Part shown: positions 27,226 through 36,902 of the stretch, in pieces
Layout of the letters: every line of letters starts with the position of its first letter
Numbering within the stretch: the first letter of the stretch is position 1
Source of the DNA: Sulfurimonas sp.
GTDB taxonomy: Bacteria > Campylobacterota > Campylobacteria > Campylobacterales > Sulfurimonadaceae
Assembly: GCF_029027585.1 (NCBI RefSeq)
Contig: NZ_CP093397.1
Location: forward strand, 930,001 to 994,000
Reading direction: 5' to 3'
DNA: 64,000 bases
The notes under the pieces: generated by a model
Told to the model about the DNA's origin: nothing
Databases searched by the model: none
The model's input: the letters and a program-made list of their open reading frames with translations, nothing else
Position numbers and translations under genes: made by a program

Positions 27226-27906
27226 CTACTTGTTTAATATATTTATTTTTAAAGCTTTGAACTCTTCATCAGTAACTATACCTTTTTCTTTCATCTCGAA
27301 AGCCTTCATAATTTCATCTGTTTTTGAAACTTGAGGAGAAGATACCGCAGGAGGAAGAGTTACTTTCTGTGGAGTTGTAACAGGGACAACAGCAGGTGCT
27401 ACAGCAGCTTTAACTTCCATAGATTCTTTTTCTTTAGGGTTTACAAATTCTGTAATGATATTTTCACTAGATTCTTCCGAAGAACCTGCAAGCCCTGTTT
27501 TAGTTATCTCTTTTGAACCAATAGAATTATTTATTTGTTCAAAATTAACAATACCATCTTCTGAAGAACTTATTTTAAGATAATATGTTTTTCCTTCTTT
27601 AAAGTTCATTTTTAATACTTTTTCAGATATCTGTTTTTTTGTAGCTGAAATAGTCATAGCTTGAGGTTTTAGGTTTAAGACAATATATTCACCCTCTTTT
27701 AGTCTTTGCATATATGGTTTATTATTAATACGAATACTATACTCTGGATCACTACTTCCATCGTCTGATCTTATTTCTACATTTGCATATATATAAACTA
27801 ATGCAGCTTTTTCAAGCACTTTTTGCTCTTTGAAAGGTGTTTTATTTCCACAAGCACTAACTAACAGAAGGGTGATTAACAGTAGTAAAATTTTTGTGAT
27901 TTTCAT
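27226..27906 (-). CDS. Lipoprotein with DUF2846-like and SHOCT domains
   Basis: This 226-residue protein has a lipoprotein signal with the lipobox LVSACG, so Cys19 would be lipidated. Residues about 34-110 (ALVYIYANVEIRSDDG, then RINNKPYMQRLKEGEYIVLNL) look like DUF2846. A low-complexity Ala/Val/Pro linker (AAVAPAVVPVTTPQKVTLP) leads to a C-terminal SHOCT motif (EIMKAFEMKEKGIVTDEEF). Such proteins sit in the cell envelope; the function is unknown. The operon position before moaA is probably incidental. Confidence 0.75.
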   Translation of the reverse strand: MKITKILLLLITLLLVSACGNKTPFKEQKVLEKAALVYIYANVEIRSDDGSSDPEYSIRINNKPYMQRLKEGEYIVLNLKPQAMTISATKKQISEKVLKMNFKEGKTYYLKISSSEDGIVNFEQINNSIGSKEITKTGLAGSSEESSENIITEFVNPKEKESMEVKAAVAPAVVPVTTPQKVTLPPAVSSPQVSKTDEIMKAFEMKEKGIVTDEEFKALKINILNK

Positions 27907-27969
27907 AAGTTTCTCTTTTGTTTAATATAAAATAGATTATATCATAAAGAGTTTTGAGTAAAATTAAGC

Positions 27970-28056
27970 TTAGCTAGTTATTTCACCTGCATTTGTACCA
28001 ATATAAACTATAGTCCCAATAAAAAAAGCAATAGTTGCTATAACAATAAGTTCCAT
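27970..28056 (-). CDS. 28-residue small membrane protein
   Basis: The peptide begins MELIVIATIAFFIGTIVYIG and ends TNAGEITS, a single hydrophobic helix. AAAGGAT lies a few bases before the ATG. Its ATG overlaps the TAA of the broken small gene upstream (TAATG), suggesting a two-gene unit. The 27.9-28.4 kb stretch otherwise holds only this, the broken gene and terminator hairpins. Confidence 0.5.
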   Translation of the reverse strand: MELIVIATIAFFIGTIVYIGTNAGEITS

Positions 28057-28282
28057 TATAAATCCTTTAAGCTTTTTATTTTATTTTTTATTTTTTTGTC
28101 AATAATAATAACAGAAATAGTCAATGAAATAATAGAGATAAGTCCGCTAACAACTTTTATAGTTGTTGCTGTTTCATAATTATTAATCAACCAAGCATTA
28201 AACTAATAGTAGTGATAACTATAATGCTTAACCATACTTTTAAATAATTGAGTTCTTCTCTTATTTCATCTATTTGTGCCAT
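28056..28282 (-). pseudogene. Small two-helix membrane protein, one-base frameshift
   Basis: Reading from the ATG at 28282 gives MAQIDEIREELNYLKVWLSI and a first hydrophobic helix, then a premature TGA. Changing frame near 28196-28203 continues as AWLINNYETATTIKVVSGLI, a second hydrophobic helix, and a lysine-rich tail (DKKIKNKIKSLKDL) to a TAA at 28056. The length is two more than a multiple of three, so one missing base explains it. The intact product would have about 75 residues. A sequencing error is as likely as real decay. Confidence 0.6.
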
Positions 28283-28331
28283 TTAACAATTATACCATAA
28301 AGAGTTTTGAGTAAAATTAATGTAAGAAGGT

Positions 28332-28375
28332 ATTCCCACGCAAAGCGTGAGAATAAAGTTTTGCGATAAATCGCG
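28332..28375 (-). terminator. Hairpins after the porin gene
   Basis: Two stem-loops follow the porin stop on the minus strand. One has arms CACGC/GCGTG around AAA, extended by ATTC/GAAT at 28332-28354, and the second has GCGA-TAAA-TCGC at about 28362-28374. They probably end the strong porin transcript, though a good T-run is lacking. Confidence 0.45.
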
Positions 28376-28395
28376 TCTATTAAGCTAAGTGCTTA

Positions 28396-29730
28396 TTAGA
28401 AGTTGTAACGAGCCCAAACACGAATTTTATTTTGTGAATCATACTCACGCTTTGCTACAGTAGCTTTTTCTGACCATGCACGGTTAACCCATGCTGCGAA
28501 GTATTGAATACCACCAGCTTTAACTTTATAAATTAAATCAAACTCACCATAGTCAGTCTCTTTGTTACCAGCCGTATTATTCATAAGATTAGATTTACCA
28601 GCAGAAGTAGCAGCATACTGAGCAATGATTTTACCGTAGTCCCCAGTGTTATAAACACCTTTAACCATAAAAGTATTTGCATCTAAAGCAATTGCATCTT
28701 GATTATATACCATTTGAGTGTATAAAGGAGTTTTTATACCACCAGTATTTTTAAGAACATGATTTGCTTTATTATCATCACCATCAACTGATGTATAAGC
28801 TAAACAAAAAGATAAAGAATCCATTGGTTTTAAACCAACTTTAATACCCATAGCAGATGTTGTAGCAACATCTACAGAAGATAGTTTACCACCACTTATT
28901 TGTCCAGCTTGAAGACCAAACTTAAGTCCAAGAGGTAAATCTTTTCCAGCTACTTTTACATCTGCCCATAGAGCTGTTGCACCATTATTACCAAGATCTA
29001 AAGCAGCTACTTTAGCTAAGTTGTAATATGAAAGTGTAATAGCAGTCATAGGAATAGACTTATTTGCTACAGTAACCATGTAAGCAGTACCTTGAACAGC
29101 AAGTGTAGTATTTCCACCTACTGTACCAGTATTTGCATTAGCATTAATATTACCAAGAGTGTTAATATCTGTAGATCTGTTACCACCTGCTACATATGCA
29201 CCAACTAAAGTAGTATCTGGAATATCACTATTAACAACTAAGATAGCATCAAAAGTATTTTTAAATACATTCCAACCTTCTGAGAAAGCAAAAGGAGAAA
29301 GTGATTTAGGAAGCTCTTGACGACCTATTTTAGCAGTAGTCTTACCAAGTTTTTTAGCAACAAAGATTTTTGTTAATGCTATTTGGTTTTGAGCATCATT
29401 ACTTGAAGTTGTTACACCACCACCTTGCTTAACACCATTTACAAGATTTTTTTCTAAACCCATAGTACCTAAGTAAGTAAGTTGAGAACCAAAAGTAAAG
29501 TTATTTTTAAGGTCAGCATCTAAATTCAACTGAACACCAACATTTCCAGTTGAAGCACCATTATCAGTAGAGCTATCGAAAAGTTTTTTACCATCAGTTC
29601 CATTATCTGAACCTGTCTCATAATAAACAACCGCTTGACCAGTTGTAACGATATCTATACCCTTATCTGCAGCCATTGCAGATGTAACGATTAGCGACGC
29701 TGCCGCTAAAGAAACTAAAGTTTTTTTCAT
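28396..29730 (-). CDS. Major outer-membrane porin
   Basis: This 444-residue protein has a clear signal peptide (MKKTLVSLAAASLIVTSAMA, cut before ADKG) and ends in the aromatic IRVWARYNF, the C-terminal Phe recognised by the BAM complex. Alternating polar and hydrophobic residues through the body, with few Cys and Pro, fit a beta-barrel. The segment FVAKKLGKTTAKIGRQELPK near residue 110 resembles the OprD-like and Campylobacterota porin core. It probably allows diffusion of small solutes. It stands alone with a long 5' region (29731-29994). Confidence 0.82.
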   Translation of the reverse strand: MKKTLVSLAAASLIVTSAMAADKGIDIVTTGQAVVYYETGSDNGTDGKKLFDSSTDNGASTGNVGVQLNLDADLKNNFTFGSQLTYLGTMGLEKNLVNGVKQGGGVTTSSNDAQNQIALTKIFVAKKLGKTTAKIGRQELPKSLSPFAFSEGWNVFKNTFDAILVVNSDIPDTTLVGAYVAGGNRSTDINTLGNINANANTGTVGGNTTLAVQGTAYMVTVANKSIPMTAITLSYYNLAKVAALDLGNNGATALWADVKVAGKDLPLGLKFGLQAGQISGGKLSSVDVATTSAMGIKVGLKPMDSLSFCLAYTSVDGDDNKANHVLKNTGGIKTPLYTQMVYNQDAIALDANTFMVKGVYNTGDYGKIIAQYAATSAGKSNLMNNTAGNKETDYGEFDLIYKVKAGGIQYFAAWVNRAWSEKATVAKREYDSQNKIRVWARYNF

Positions 29731-29994
29731 ATTAATTCTCCTGTTTTATTCAGCACTAAGACTTTGATAAAAAAGTGATAGTAGCTTCTAGGGTTTATTA
29801 TACAAGGACATTTTTTAAATTAAGTTGAAATTATATGTATTATTTGCTATTTGTTTACTTTTTAGGAGTATTTCGCTATTTATTCATGAATTGTCATTCA
29901 TTATTTGTAGTTTTTCGCTATATTACTAACTTCCAAATATTATCATACAAAAAGTCTAATACAAAATAAACACCTTATTTGCTATAATCATCTT

Positions 29995-30459
29995 ATGAGA
30001 TTTAGAAATATTAAAAATAAAAATAAACAAAATACTGACCAAATCAAGCCAAAATACACACATGCTAGAGTTGTAAATAGAATAAAAGCCTTTATAACTG
30101 ATATGTTTATGATTTATATGCCAATTATGTTTGTAGTTACTTATGTCATTGTAAGTGGTAAAGATGCACTTCAAGCATCTGAGTTTGCTCCATTTCTTGG
30201 AACTCTTACTTATGGAATTGTATACAGTATATTTTTAACAAAACTTGGACAAACTCCTGGTAAAAAAGCCTATGATTTAAAAGTAGTTAATGCAAAAACT
30301 GGTGAGTACATTAGTTTTTTTAGAGCTATGTTAAGATTTGTAGCATTTTTATTTACTGCTACTACTGTTTTAGGTTTGCTTGTTTCGTTTTATAGAAAAG
30401 ATAGAAGAAGTTTACATGATTTAATAAGTGGAACTTTAGTGGTTGTAGAAAAAAAGTAA
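29995..30459 (+). CDS. RDD-family membrane protein
   Basis: This 154-residue RDD protein has two or three transmembrane segments. The N-terminal part has RVVNRIKAFITDMFMIYMPI, the R...D pattern that names the family. KLGQTPGKKAYDLKVVNAKT and RRSLHDLISGTLVV are the other family blocks. The function is unknown; some RDD proteins act as Na+/H+ transporters. It is divergent from the porin gene and convergent with petC. Confidence 0.85.
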   Translation: MRFRNIKNKNKQNTDQIKPKYTHARVVNRIKAFITDMFMIYMPIMFVVTYVIVSGKDALQASEFAPFLGTLTYGIVYSIFLTKLGQTPGKKAYDLKVVNAKTGEYISFFRAMLRFVAFLFTATTVLGLLVSFYRKDRRSLHDLISGTLVVVEKK

Positions 30460-30473
30460 AAAATTGATATCGA

Positions 30474-30531
30474 TTGTCACTCCGAGCGTAGCAGTCTAAA
30501 TGTTTAGATTGCTTCGTTCCTCGCAATGACG
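30474..30531. repeat. Imperfect palindromic intergenic repeat
   Basis: The element begins GTCACTCCGAG and ends CTCGCAATGAC. Its two halves pair imperfectly (GTCACTCCGAG..CGTAGCAG.. with the complement of ..GCTTCGTTCCTCGCAATGAC), and a TCTAAA-TG-TTTAGA hairpin sits at the centre. I recall near-identical palindromes (GTCATTGCGAGGAACGAAGC) scattered through many unrelated bacterial genomes; their translations appear in many databases as spurious small ORFs. It lies between the convergent RDD and petC genes. Confidence 0.75.
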
Positions 30532-30583
30532 AAGATAAGTGCTTTAACACAAAAGTAACTCAAGCGGAAGTAAAATAAATTTC

Positions 30584-30655
30584 TGACTCCAAAGGAGTCA
30601 AGCTTCAGTGACCAGAGCGGTCGAAGCGAAGCAAAAGGAACGAGTTCCTTTTGCT
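30584..30655. terminator. Cluster of hairpins between convergent genes
   Basis: TGACTCC-AAA-GGAGTCA (30584-30600) forms a seven-base stem. It is followed by GCTTC...GACC-AGAGC-GGTC..GAAGC. Then GCAAAAGGAAC-GA-GTTCCTTTTGC (30631-30654) forms a perfect eleven-base stem, twelve with the flanking A-T pair. The last is six bases from the petC stop and probably terminates the pet operon and the RDD gene from the other side. Confidence 0.6.
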
Positions 30656-30661
30656 ATTTAA

Positions 30662-31606
30662 TTAATGTAAGTCTTTCCAAACTTGTTTTTTCCATAAGAA
30701 AGCAAAGATTGCGAATATAAAAGTATAAAGCATAACTTTAATTCCAACCGACGCTCTTTCATGGCGTTTAGTATCTCCAGAATCTAACATATACTCAACG
30801 ATTTTATCCATACTATCAGCTGTTATACCAACACGAGGCATAGAAGTTCCTGCTAAATGGTTTTGAGGATTTTCAACAAAAGTTTCTATGTACTGTTGTG
30901 AACGAGAACGAATGTACATACTTAAATCTGGTGGTAATTTACCCATATAAGCTTTAAGTGAATCTTGATACTCTAATACTTTAATATCAAAAGCTAAAGA
31001 ATCTTTTTCATGTTTAAATCTAGGTTTAGTACCTATTTGAGTCCATTTTTCATACTTGACTGCATGACACCTACCACAAGCATTCTCAAACGCCATAGGA
31101 GGTGTTACTTCAGATTCACTAACAGCGATTGACTTAAGATAAGCTACCGTATCAGCTATTTCTTGGTCTATATCTCCACCCATTCCATAAAATGCTACCA
31201 TTGGGTGCATCTGACCTTTAGCCTCATCGAATTTATGTTCAACATTTAAAGCGTGTGCAGGATTTTTAATCAAGTCAGCTAAAAATTTAGCATCATAAAT
31301 TACACCTACATTACTTAAATCTGGTGGATTAACGCCATAACTTCCAGCTGCCATAACTGCATCCATAGGAGCATGAATGCCTTCTTTAGTTATAGAGTGA
31401 CAACCTGTACAACCTGCATTTGTTACTAATTCTTTCCCATTTACCGCATTTCCTGTTTTTGTAATCTCAGGTAAATCTGAATATGTGAAATTTTGAGAAT
31501 CTACATGCTTGTGCATTACATGGTGAGCATAAGGCTCAACCAAATAGTAAGTTACAAGCGAAAAGAATACAACGACTGCTAATATTAATGGTTCTTTATT
31601 TTTCAT
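30662..31606 (-). CDS. petC: Diheme cytochrome c subunit of the cytochrome bc1 complex
   Basis: This is the cytochrome c1-type subunit of ubiquinol/menaquinol:cytochrome c oxidoreductase. The 314-residue protein has an N-terminal membrane anchor, two CxxCH haem sites (AGCTGCHS at about 65 and NACGRCHAV at about 176) and a C-terminal membrane helix ending FAFLWKKQVW. Two haems are typical of the Campylobacterota version, unlike the single-haem c1 of alphaproteobacteria. It follows petB by nine bases. Confidence 0.93.
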   Translation of the reverse strand: MKNKEPLILAVVVFFSLVTYYLVEPYAHHVMHKHVDSQNFTYSDLPEITKTGNAVNGKELVTNAGCTGCHSITKEGIHAPMDAVMAAGSYGVNPPDLSNVGVIYDAKFLADLIKNPAHALNVEHKFDEAKGQMHPMVAFYGMGGDIDQEIADTVAYLKSIAVSESEVTPPMAFENACGRCHAVKYEKWTQIGTKPRFKHEKDSLAFDIKVLEYQDSLKAYMGKLPPDLSMYIRSRSQQYIETFVENPQNHLAGTSMPRVGITADSMDKIVEYMLDSGDTKRHERASVGIKVMLYTFIFAIFAFLWKKQVWKDLH

Positions 31607-31615
31607 CTTATCTCC

Positions 31616-32830
31616 CTATAACTTTTTTTCAAATGTTGTAATGATTGGTAAAATTACCCACATAGCAACAAATAATATAGCCGAAACTAAACCGATTTGA
31701 CTAAATATACCTTCTGGAGGTAATTTACCCATAGCCGTAAGAACAATCATGTTACTCAGCATTAACCAGAACCATATTTTAAATAGTCCACGACGGTTTG
31801 CAGGAACAGCATTTGGACTTCTATCTAAGAATGGTAAACCAACAAAGATACCTTGTGCAAAAGCAAATAATATTAAACCTGTATCAATAGAGAATGGACG
31901 AAGAATTTCATACGACCATAAGAAGTACCACTCAGGATAAATATGTGCTGGTGTCTTAAGTCCATCAGCAGGGTCAAAGTTTACAGGGTCCATAGCGAAA
32001 CCATAGTTATAAAACACAAGATAGAAGAAGAATATTAAATAAATTCCAACAACCATCATATCTTTAGACATAAAGTCATTTGCAAAACGCATAACTTTAC
32101 TACCAGCTTTATCGCCAGCTAAATATTTTTTAGACTCAGCATCAAAATCAATCTCTTCACCATCTTGATTATTAACATGAGGAATTCTTAGTGCAGCAAA
32201 ATGAAGACCAATAAGACCCATAATCGCTATAGGTACAAGAAGTACATGAAGCATAAAGAAACGACCTAAGAATGCTTGAGCAGGAACATAATCCCCACGA
32301 ATCCACTCAACAAGTCCATCAGCGTGTAAAGAACCACCAGAGAAAAGGTTAGTAATAACCATACCTGCCCAGTAACTCATTTGACCCCATGGTAACATAT
32401 ACCCTGAAAATGCTTCAGTTGAAAATGCGATAAATAATAACATTCCCGTTAACCAAATCATCTCACGACCTTTTTTATAAGAACCGTAGTAGATACCTGT
32501 AAACATGTGAATATACATGATTAAGAAAACAACAGATGCCGCAACACCATGAACATGTCGCCATAACCAACCAAAACCAACTTCTCTCATGATAGTGTAG
32601 TTTACACTGTAAAATGCACCCTCAACAGTTGGTACATAGTACATCAATAAGAATATACCTGAAACTAAAAGAAAAACGAAAGTGATTACAAGAACCATAC
32701 CCATCGCCCACAAGAAGTTTATATTTTTCGGAATCCAATACTCAGATGCCATAACTTTTTCAACTTTTTCAATTGCCAATCGTTGGTTTAACCAATCTTT
32801 AACACTTGTTGCCTTTGTAAAATGTGCCAT
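31616..32830 (-). CDS. petB: Cytochrome b of the bc1 complex
   Basis: Cytochrome b holds the two haem b groups and both quinone sites. It has 404 residues, the full-length fused form (not split as in b6f). Visible features are WLWRHVHGVAASVVFLIMYIHM with haem-binding His, FSGYMLPWGQMSYWAG, and the Qo-site motif HIYPEWYFLWSYEILR, a PEWY version. Eight transmembrane helices are expected. It lies between petA and petC. Confidence 0.95.
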   Translation of the reverse strand: MAHFTKATSVKDWLNQRLAIEKVEKVMASEYWIPKNINFLWAMGMVLVITFVFLLVSGIFLLMYYVPTVEGAFYSVNYTIMREVGFGWLWRHVHGVAASVVFLIMYIHMFTGIYYGSYKKGREMIWLTGMLLFIAFSTEAFSGYMLPWGQMSYWAGMVITNLFSGGSLHADGLVEWIRGDYVPAQAFLGRFFMLHVLLVPIAIMGLIGLHFAALRIPHVNNQDGEEIDFDAESKKYLAGDKAGSKVMRFANDFMSKDMMVVGIYLIFFFYLVFYNYGFAMDPVNFDPADGLKTPAHIYPEWYFLWSYEILRPFSIDTGLILFAFAQGIFVGLPFLDRSPNAVPANRRGLFKIWFWLMLSNMIVLTAMGKLPPEGIFSQIGLVSAILFVAMWVILPIITTFEKKL

Positions 32831-32844
32831 TTACTCTCCCCTTT

Positions 32845-33375
32845 CTATAGCGTAACGCCAGTTTCTTTCATCTTTTTGAACTCTGGACCAACTTCACCTA
32901 AAACCAATGTATTTCCCTCAATTTTAAATGGAGGTATATCTAAGCCGCGTGGTGGTGGTACTTTTTTTACTAGACCAGATGCGTAAAATTGTCCACCATG
33001 ACATGCACATAAAAAATCATTTTCTGCTGGTCTAAATGCTGGAATACAGCCTAGGTGTGTACAAAGACCAATAGCAACCATAAAGTTAGCATCGCCAATT
33101 TTAATGTTTCTAGCTTCAGCTGCTTCGTTGCCCTTTTCTGTTTCCATTACTGCTGCAGATTTTTTAAGTACAAAGATTGGCTTCCCTCTCCATTTCTCTG
33201 TAACCATAACACCCTCTTCATATATACTCATATCAAGAGTTGTAAAACCTGCTGCTTTAACGCTTGGAAGTGGATCCCAACTACTCTTCATTGCAACCAA
33301 TGAACCTACTGCACCTACTGCCGCAACGGCACCAAATGCTTTCCCCATAAAACCTCTACGGCTACTGTTTTGCAT
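32845..33375 (-). CDS. petA: Rieske iron-sulfur subunit of the bc1 complex
   Basis: This 176-residue protein carries the [2Fe-2S] cluster that accepts an electron from quinol. The ligand motifs are CTHLGC and CACHGGQF. It begins with a twin-arginine type signal (SSRRGFMGKAFGAVAAVG), so it is exported folded through Tat and remains anchored. It is the first gene of petABC. Confidence 0.95.
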   Translation of the reverse strand: MQNSSRRGFMGKAFGAVAAVGAVGSLVAMKSSWDPLPSVKAAGFTTLDMSIYEEGVMVTEKWRGKPIFVLKKSAAVMETEKGNEAAEARNIKIGDANFMVAIGLCTHLGCIPAFRPAENDFLCACHGGQFYASGLVKKVPPPRGLDIPPFKIEGNTLVLGEVGPEFKKMKETGVTL

Positions 33376-33436
33376 ATCTGCTCACTTTAGTGTGAATTTT
33401 TAAAGGCTTATTATATACTAAATTACTTTTAAGTAA

Positions 33437-34243
33437 TCATAAATTTAAGTTTTCTTTTATAAATTTATATGTTTGAGAGCCCTTTTGTTGCACTTGGTAA
33501 TACTCACGAGTGTGTAAATCTTCTAGCACCATCACAAGTTCTTTTTTATCATAACCTTTTATAACAGGAATATTTAGTTTATCAAATATTTTTTGATACT
33601 TATCAGTATAATCTTCTCTTTGAATATAAATAGGTTTTCCTCCAGATGCAAGATTTTCTAAAACAGCTTGAGGGGATGGTGTGATTAAAATTTTTGATTT
33701 TGTAATCAGTTCATCATATTCTTCAAACTCATGATGTTTAGGAAATTTTTCTCTTAGCATATCTTCATAATCTAAAAAATAATAAAATCCTAACTGTAAG
33801 TCTAAATCTAATCCATCAAAAAAAGAAAAATTTTTCTCTAAATCTTTTTCATAATCATCATCACCAAAAAAAAGTGACATCTCTATAGTTTTATCGACCT
33901 TCTCGAAATATTTATCATCTACTACTACCATCTCATTTTTTATATGTAAAAAAGAAGAAAAATATTGTTTCATATCTTCAAGCATTATTGGGTTTGCTTC
34001 ATCAGAATCAAAAATAAGTTTATCCCCATTATTTGCAATTTGGGGAATATTTCTAACAACATCAATCCCTACACTTTTCTCAATCCCAAAGTCACAAGCA
34101 ACTTGCGCTATACGAAAATCAGAACAAAGAAGTGTTATATCAACATCTTTAAAAAGTCTAAGTATTGTACACGCTCTTCTAAACCTATCTAAACCTATTC
34201 GATGCCCTGTGTGTACATAGTAGTATATTTTAGGATTGTGCAT
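33437..34243 (-). CDS. Unknown protein with a glycosyltransferase-like fold
   Basis: I place the start at the ATG 34243, inside the end of mnmG, because GAGAGAG precedes it and it gives [20 protein letters not shown]; a longer start at 34264 is possible. The 268-residue protein has [20 protein letters not shown] at the start and [20 protein letters not shown] near residue 200, the pattern of a GT-B or PseG/MurG-like nucleotide-sugar binding region. The family is not certain and no substrate is implied by the neighbours. Confidence 0.6.
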   Translation of the reverse strand: MHNPKIYYYVHTGHRIGLDRFRRACTILRLFKDVDITLLCSDFRIAQVACDFGIEKSVGIDVVRNIPQIANNGDKLIFDSDEANPIMLEDMKQYFSSFLHIKNEMVVVDDKYFEKVDKTIEMSLFFGDDDYEKDLEKNFSFFDGLDLDLQLGFYYFLDYEDMLREKFPKHHEFEEYDELITKSKILITPSPQAVLENLASGGKPIYIQREDYTDKYQKIFDKLNIPVIKGYDKKELVMVLEDLHTREYYQVQQKGSQTYKFIKENLNL

Positions 34244-36122
34244 TTCTCTCTCTTTTTTGTGCAATTTTTATATATATATGAAGTATCTCTATTGCTGCTG
34301 GGGTTATACCACTTATTTGCATCGCAGCTTGAAGAGTTGGAGGATTAAAAGTTTCAAGTTTTTCTACTATTTCATTAGATAAACCACTTACTATTTTAAA
34401 ATCAAACCCATCTGGAATCTTGATTTTTAAATACTTTTTCATTCTTTGTATCTCTTGAGTTTGTTTCTCAACATAACGAGAATACTTTCCTTCTACAAAA
34501 ATTTCTTCTTTTATATAATCATTATGTATCGCTAATTCTGGAACTATTTTTATCATCTTCGCCACATCAAACGATTTTCTTGCAACTAGTTGTTGTGCAG
34601 TTGATATATCTTTTATAGGTGCCTCTCCCATTTCCTCTAAAACAGATATAAACTCTTTATTTGGAGTAAACTTTGTATTTTCTAAAAGTAAAGCACCCTC
34701 TTTAATTTGTTTGTTTTTCAGTTTAACACCCTCATAAAACTCATCACTTAAAAGACCTAGTTCATGTCCATATTTACTAAGTCTTGTATCTGCTGATTCT
34801 TCTCGAAGTAAAAGTCTATACTCCGCGCGAGAAGTAAACATACGGTAAGGCTCGTTTGTTCCTTTTGTTACTAAATCATCAATCAAAACACCTATATAGG
34901 CTTCATCTCTTCTAAGTATAAGAGGCTCTTTACCTTGAAGCGAAAGAGATGCATTTATCCCCGCCATAAGCCCTTGTGCGGCTGCTTCTTCATAACCTGT
35001 TGTTCCATTAATTTGTCCAGCTAAATAGAGTCCGCTTATTTTTTTAGTTTCAAGAGAGTGTTTAAGTTCTCTTGGATCTACAAAATCATACTCTATGGCA
35101 TAGCCATAACGCACAATTTTTGCATTTTGCATACCCTCTATTGATTGAATCATCTCTCTTTGAACTTCTGGAGGTAAAGATGTGCTCATACCATTTATGT
35201 AGCACTCTGTGTTGTCCATTGTTTGTGGTTCTATAAAAAGGTGATGTCTATCTTTATCACGGAACTTACTAACTTTATCTTCAATACTTGGGCAATATCT
35301 TGGACTTTTTCCTTCTATTTGACCTGTAAAAAGTGGTGCTCTATAAAAATTTGATTCTATGATATTATGAGTATTTTCATTTGTGTAAGCTATGAAACAT
35401 GGAAGTTGCTTTTTTGTTGCTCTAAACTCCTCACGAGATGTTCTAAAACTAAATGGACTTGGTAATTCATCTCCACCTTGTTCTTCCATAACACTAAAAT
35501 CAATAGTTGAACTATCTATTCTCGCACAAGTTCCTGTTTTAAGTCTTGCCATATTTAATGAACAATCATCTCTAAGAGAATCACTAAGCCCAACACTTGT
35601 CTGTTCACCAAAACGACCACCAACCTGTTGCACTTCACCAATATGAATAATGCCTTTTAAAAATGTTCCACTTGTTATGATGACTTTTTTTGCTCTATAT
35701 TCATTAAGTAGGTCAGTTTTTACACCCTTAACAATTTCTTGTTCAATGATTAAACTTTCAACCATTTCTTGAACTAAATCTAAATTTGAAGTATTTAAAA
35801 TAGTATTTCTAGCGATTACTCTGTATTTGTCCATATCTATTTGCGCACGACTTCCACGAACTGCTGGACCTTTAGTTTGGTTTAATATACGAAACTGTAT
35901 CCCTGCTTCATCAGTAAGTAAGCCCATTTCGCCACCAAGTGCGTCTAACTCACGAACTAGATGTCCTTTTGCTAAACCACCAATAGCAGGATTACAGCTT
36001 GTCGCTCCAACATTTTCTGCCAGCATTGAAATCATTAAAGTTTTGTTACCTATTCTCGCAGATGCTAGGGCCGCTTCTATACCAGCATGTCCACCACCAA
36101 CTACTATTACATCATAATTCAT
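34230..36122 (-). CDS. mnmG: tRNA uridine 5-carboxymethylaminomethyl modification enzyme MnmG
   Basis: MnmG (GidA) with MnmE installs the carboxymethylaminomethyl group on U34 of several tRNAs. The 630-residue protein begins with the FAD site [18 protein letters not shown] and has [23 protein letters not shown] block (here VRELDALGG), [16 protein letters not shown] and the [24 protein letters not shown] region. The length is normal. It overlaps the next gene by 14 bases and stands divergent from the Sel1 gene. Confidence 0.97.
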   Translation of the reverse strand: MNYDVIVVGGGHAGIEAALASARIGNKTLMISMLAENVGATSCNPAIGGLAKGHLVRELDALGGEMGLLTDEAGIQFRILNQTKGPAVRGSRAQIDMDKYRVIARNTILNTSNLDLVQEMVESLIIEQEIVKGVKTDLLNEYRAKKVIITSGTFLKGIIHIGEVQQVGGRFGEQTSVGLSDSLRDDCSLNMARLKTGTCARIDSSTIDFSVMEEQGGDELPSPFSFRTSREEFRATKKQLPCFIAYTNENTHNIIESNFYRAPLFTGQIEGKSPRYCPSIEDKVSKFRDKDRHHLFIEPQTMDNTECYINGMSTSLPPEVQREMIQSIEGMQNAKIVRYGYAIEYDFVDPRELKHSLETKKISGLYLAGQINGTTGYEEAAAQGLMAGINASLSLQGKEPLILRRDEAYIGVLIDDLVTKGTNEPYRMFTSRAEYRLLLREESADTRLSKYGHELGLLSDEFYEGVKLKNKQIKEGALLLENTKFTPNKEFISVLEEMGEAPIKDISTAQQLVARKSFDVAKMIKIVPELAIHNDYIKEEIFVEGKYSRYVEKQTQEIQRMKKYLKIKIPDGFDFKIVSGLSNEIVEKLETFNPPTLQAAMQISGITPAAIEILHIYIKIAQKRERNAQS

Positions 36123-36210
36123 TTATAATTTCCTTATTTAAATCGAATTTTATCATTTTTCAGTATGATTTGCATAATATATAAAGATTACTCGAGGTAT
36201 TTAAATAATT

Positions 36211-36894
36211 ATGATAAAAAAAGCACATGAAGCATATAACAAAGAAGACTTTAAAACAGCATTTGAGCTTTACACAGAGTTAGCATCTACAAATGCAGAT
36301 GCTATGACATCTCTAGGATTTATGTATCAAAATGCTATAGCTTGCCAAAGAGATGATAAAAAAGTAGTTGAGTACTATGAAAAGGCAGCCGAGCTTAAAC
36401 AACCTTATGCTATTTTTAATTTAGCTATTTTATATATGAATGGTTTATGTGGCGTAGAGCATGACCAGTTTAAGGCTCATGAACTTCACATGCAGGCAGC
36501 TGAGTTAGAAGTTCCACCTGCTATGTATGAAGTAGCTCTTATGTTAGAGCGTGGTCTTGGGTGTTTACAAAACTACTCAGAAGCTGCTTTTTGGTATGAA
36601 GAGGGAGCAAAAAGAGGACATCTTGAATCTTTTAATAATCTTGGTGTACTATATAAAGATGGTCATGGTGTAGAAGTAGATGAATCTAGATGCTTTTTAT
36701 GTTTTAAAAAAGCGGCAGATGGTGGCATTGGAGAAGGTTTATATAATTTAGGTCAACTTTATGATCAAGGTTTTGGCTGTGAACAAGACCATGATAAGGC
36801 ACTTGATTTGTGTAGAAAAGCTGCTTATAAGGGTCACACTAAAGCCAAAGAAATCATCAAAAACTTGCAAAATGATGGTAAAATAGTTTTTTAG
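36211..36894 (+). CDS. Sel1-like repeat protein
   Basis: This 227-residue protein is made of about five Sel1-like tetratricopeptide repeats, as in ADAMTSLGFMYQNAIACQRD, PYAIFNLAILYMNGLCGVEH and GEGLYNLGQLYDQGFGCEQD. Pairs of cysteines at equivalent repeat ends (GLCGVEH, GLGCLQN, GFGCEQD) may form disulfides, as in the HcpA-type cysteine-rich proteins of this phylum. However, no signal peptide is present, so it would be cytoplasmic. It probably binds another protein and precedes ribE by eight bases. Confidence 0.8.
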   Translation: MIKKAHEAYNKEDFKTAFELYTELASTNADAMTSLGFMYQNAIACQRDDKKVVEYYEKAAELKQPYAIFNLAILYMNGLCGVEHDQFKAHELHMQAAELEVPPAMYEVALMLERGLGCLQNYSEAAFWYEEGAKRGHLESFNNLGVLYKDGHGVEVDESRCFLCFKKAADGGIGEGLYNLGQLYDQGFGCEQDHDKALDLCRKAAYKGHTKAKEIIKNLQNDGKIVF

Positions 36895-36902
36895 GAGAAA
36901 GT

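Noticed and set aside
30362..30550. Open frame on the minus strand
   Set aside because: It lies across the palindromic repeat and its translation (SSLRGTKQSK...) is the kind of spurious product often seen from that repeat; no ribosome site.
35827..36184. Plus-strand open frames opposite mnmG
   Set aside because: Their composition mirrors mnmG and there is no Shine-Dalgarno site.
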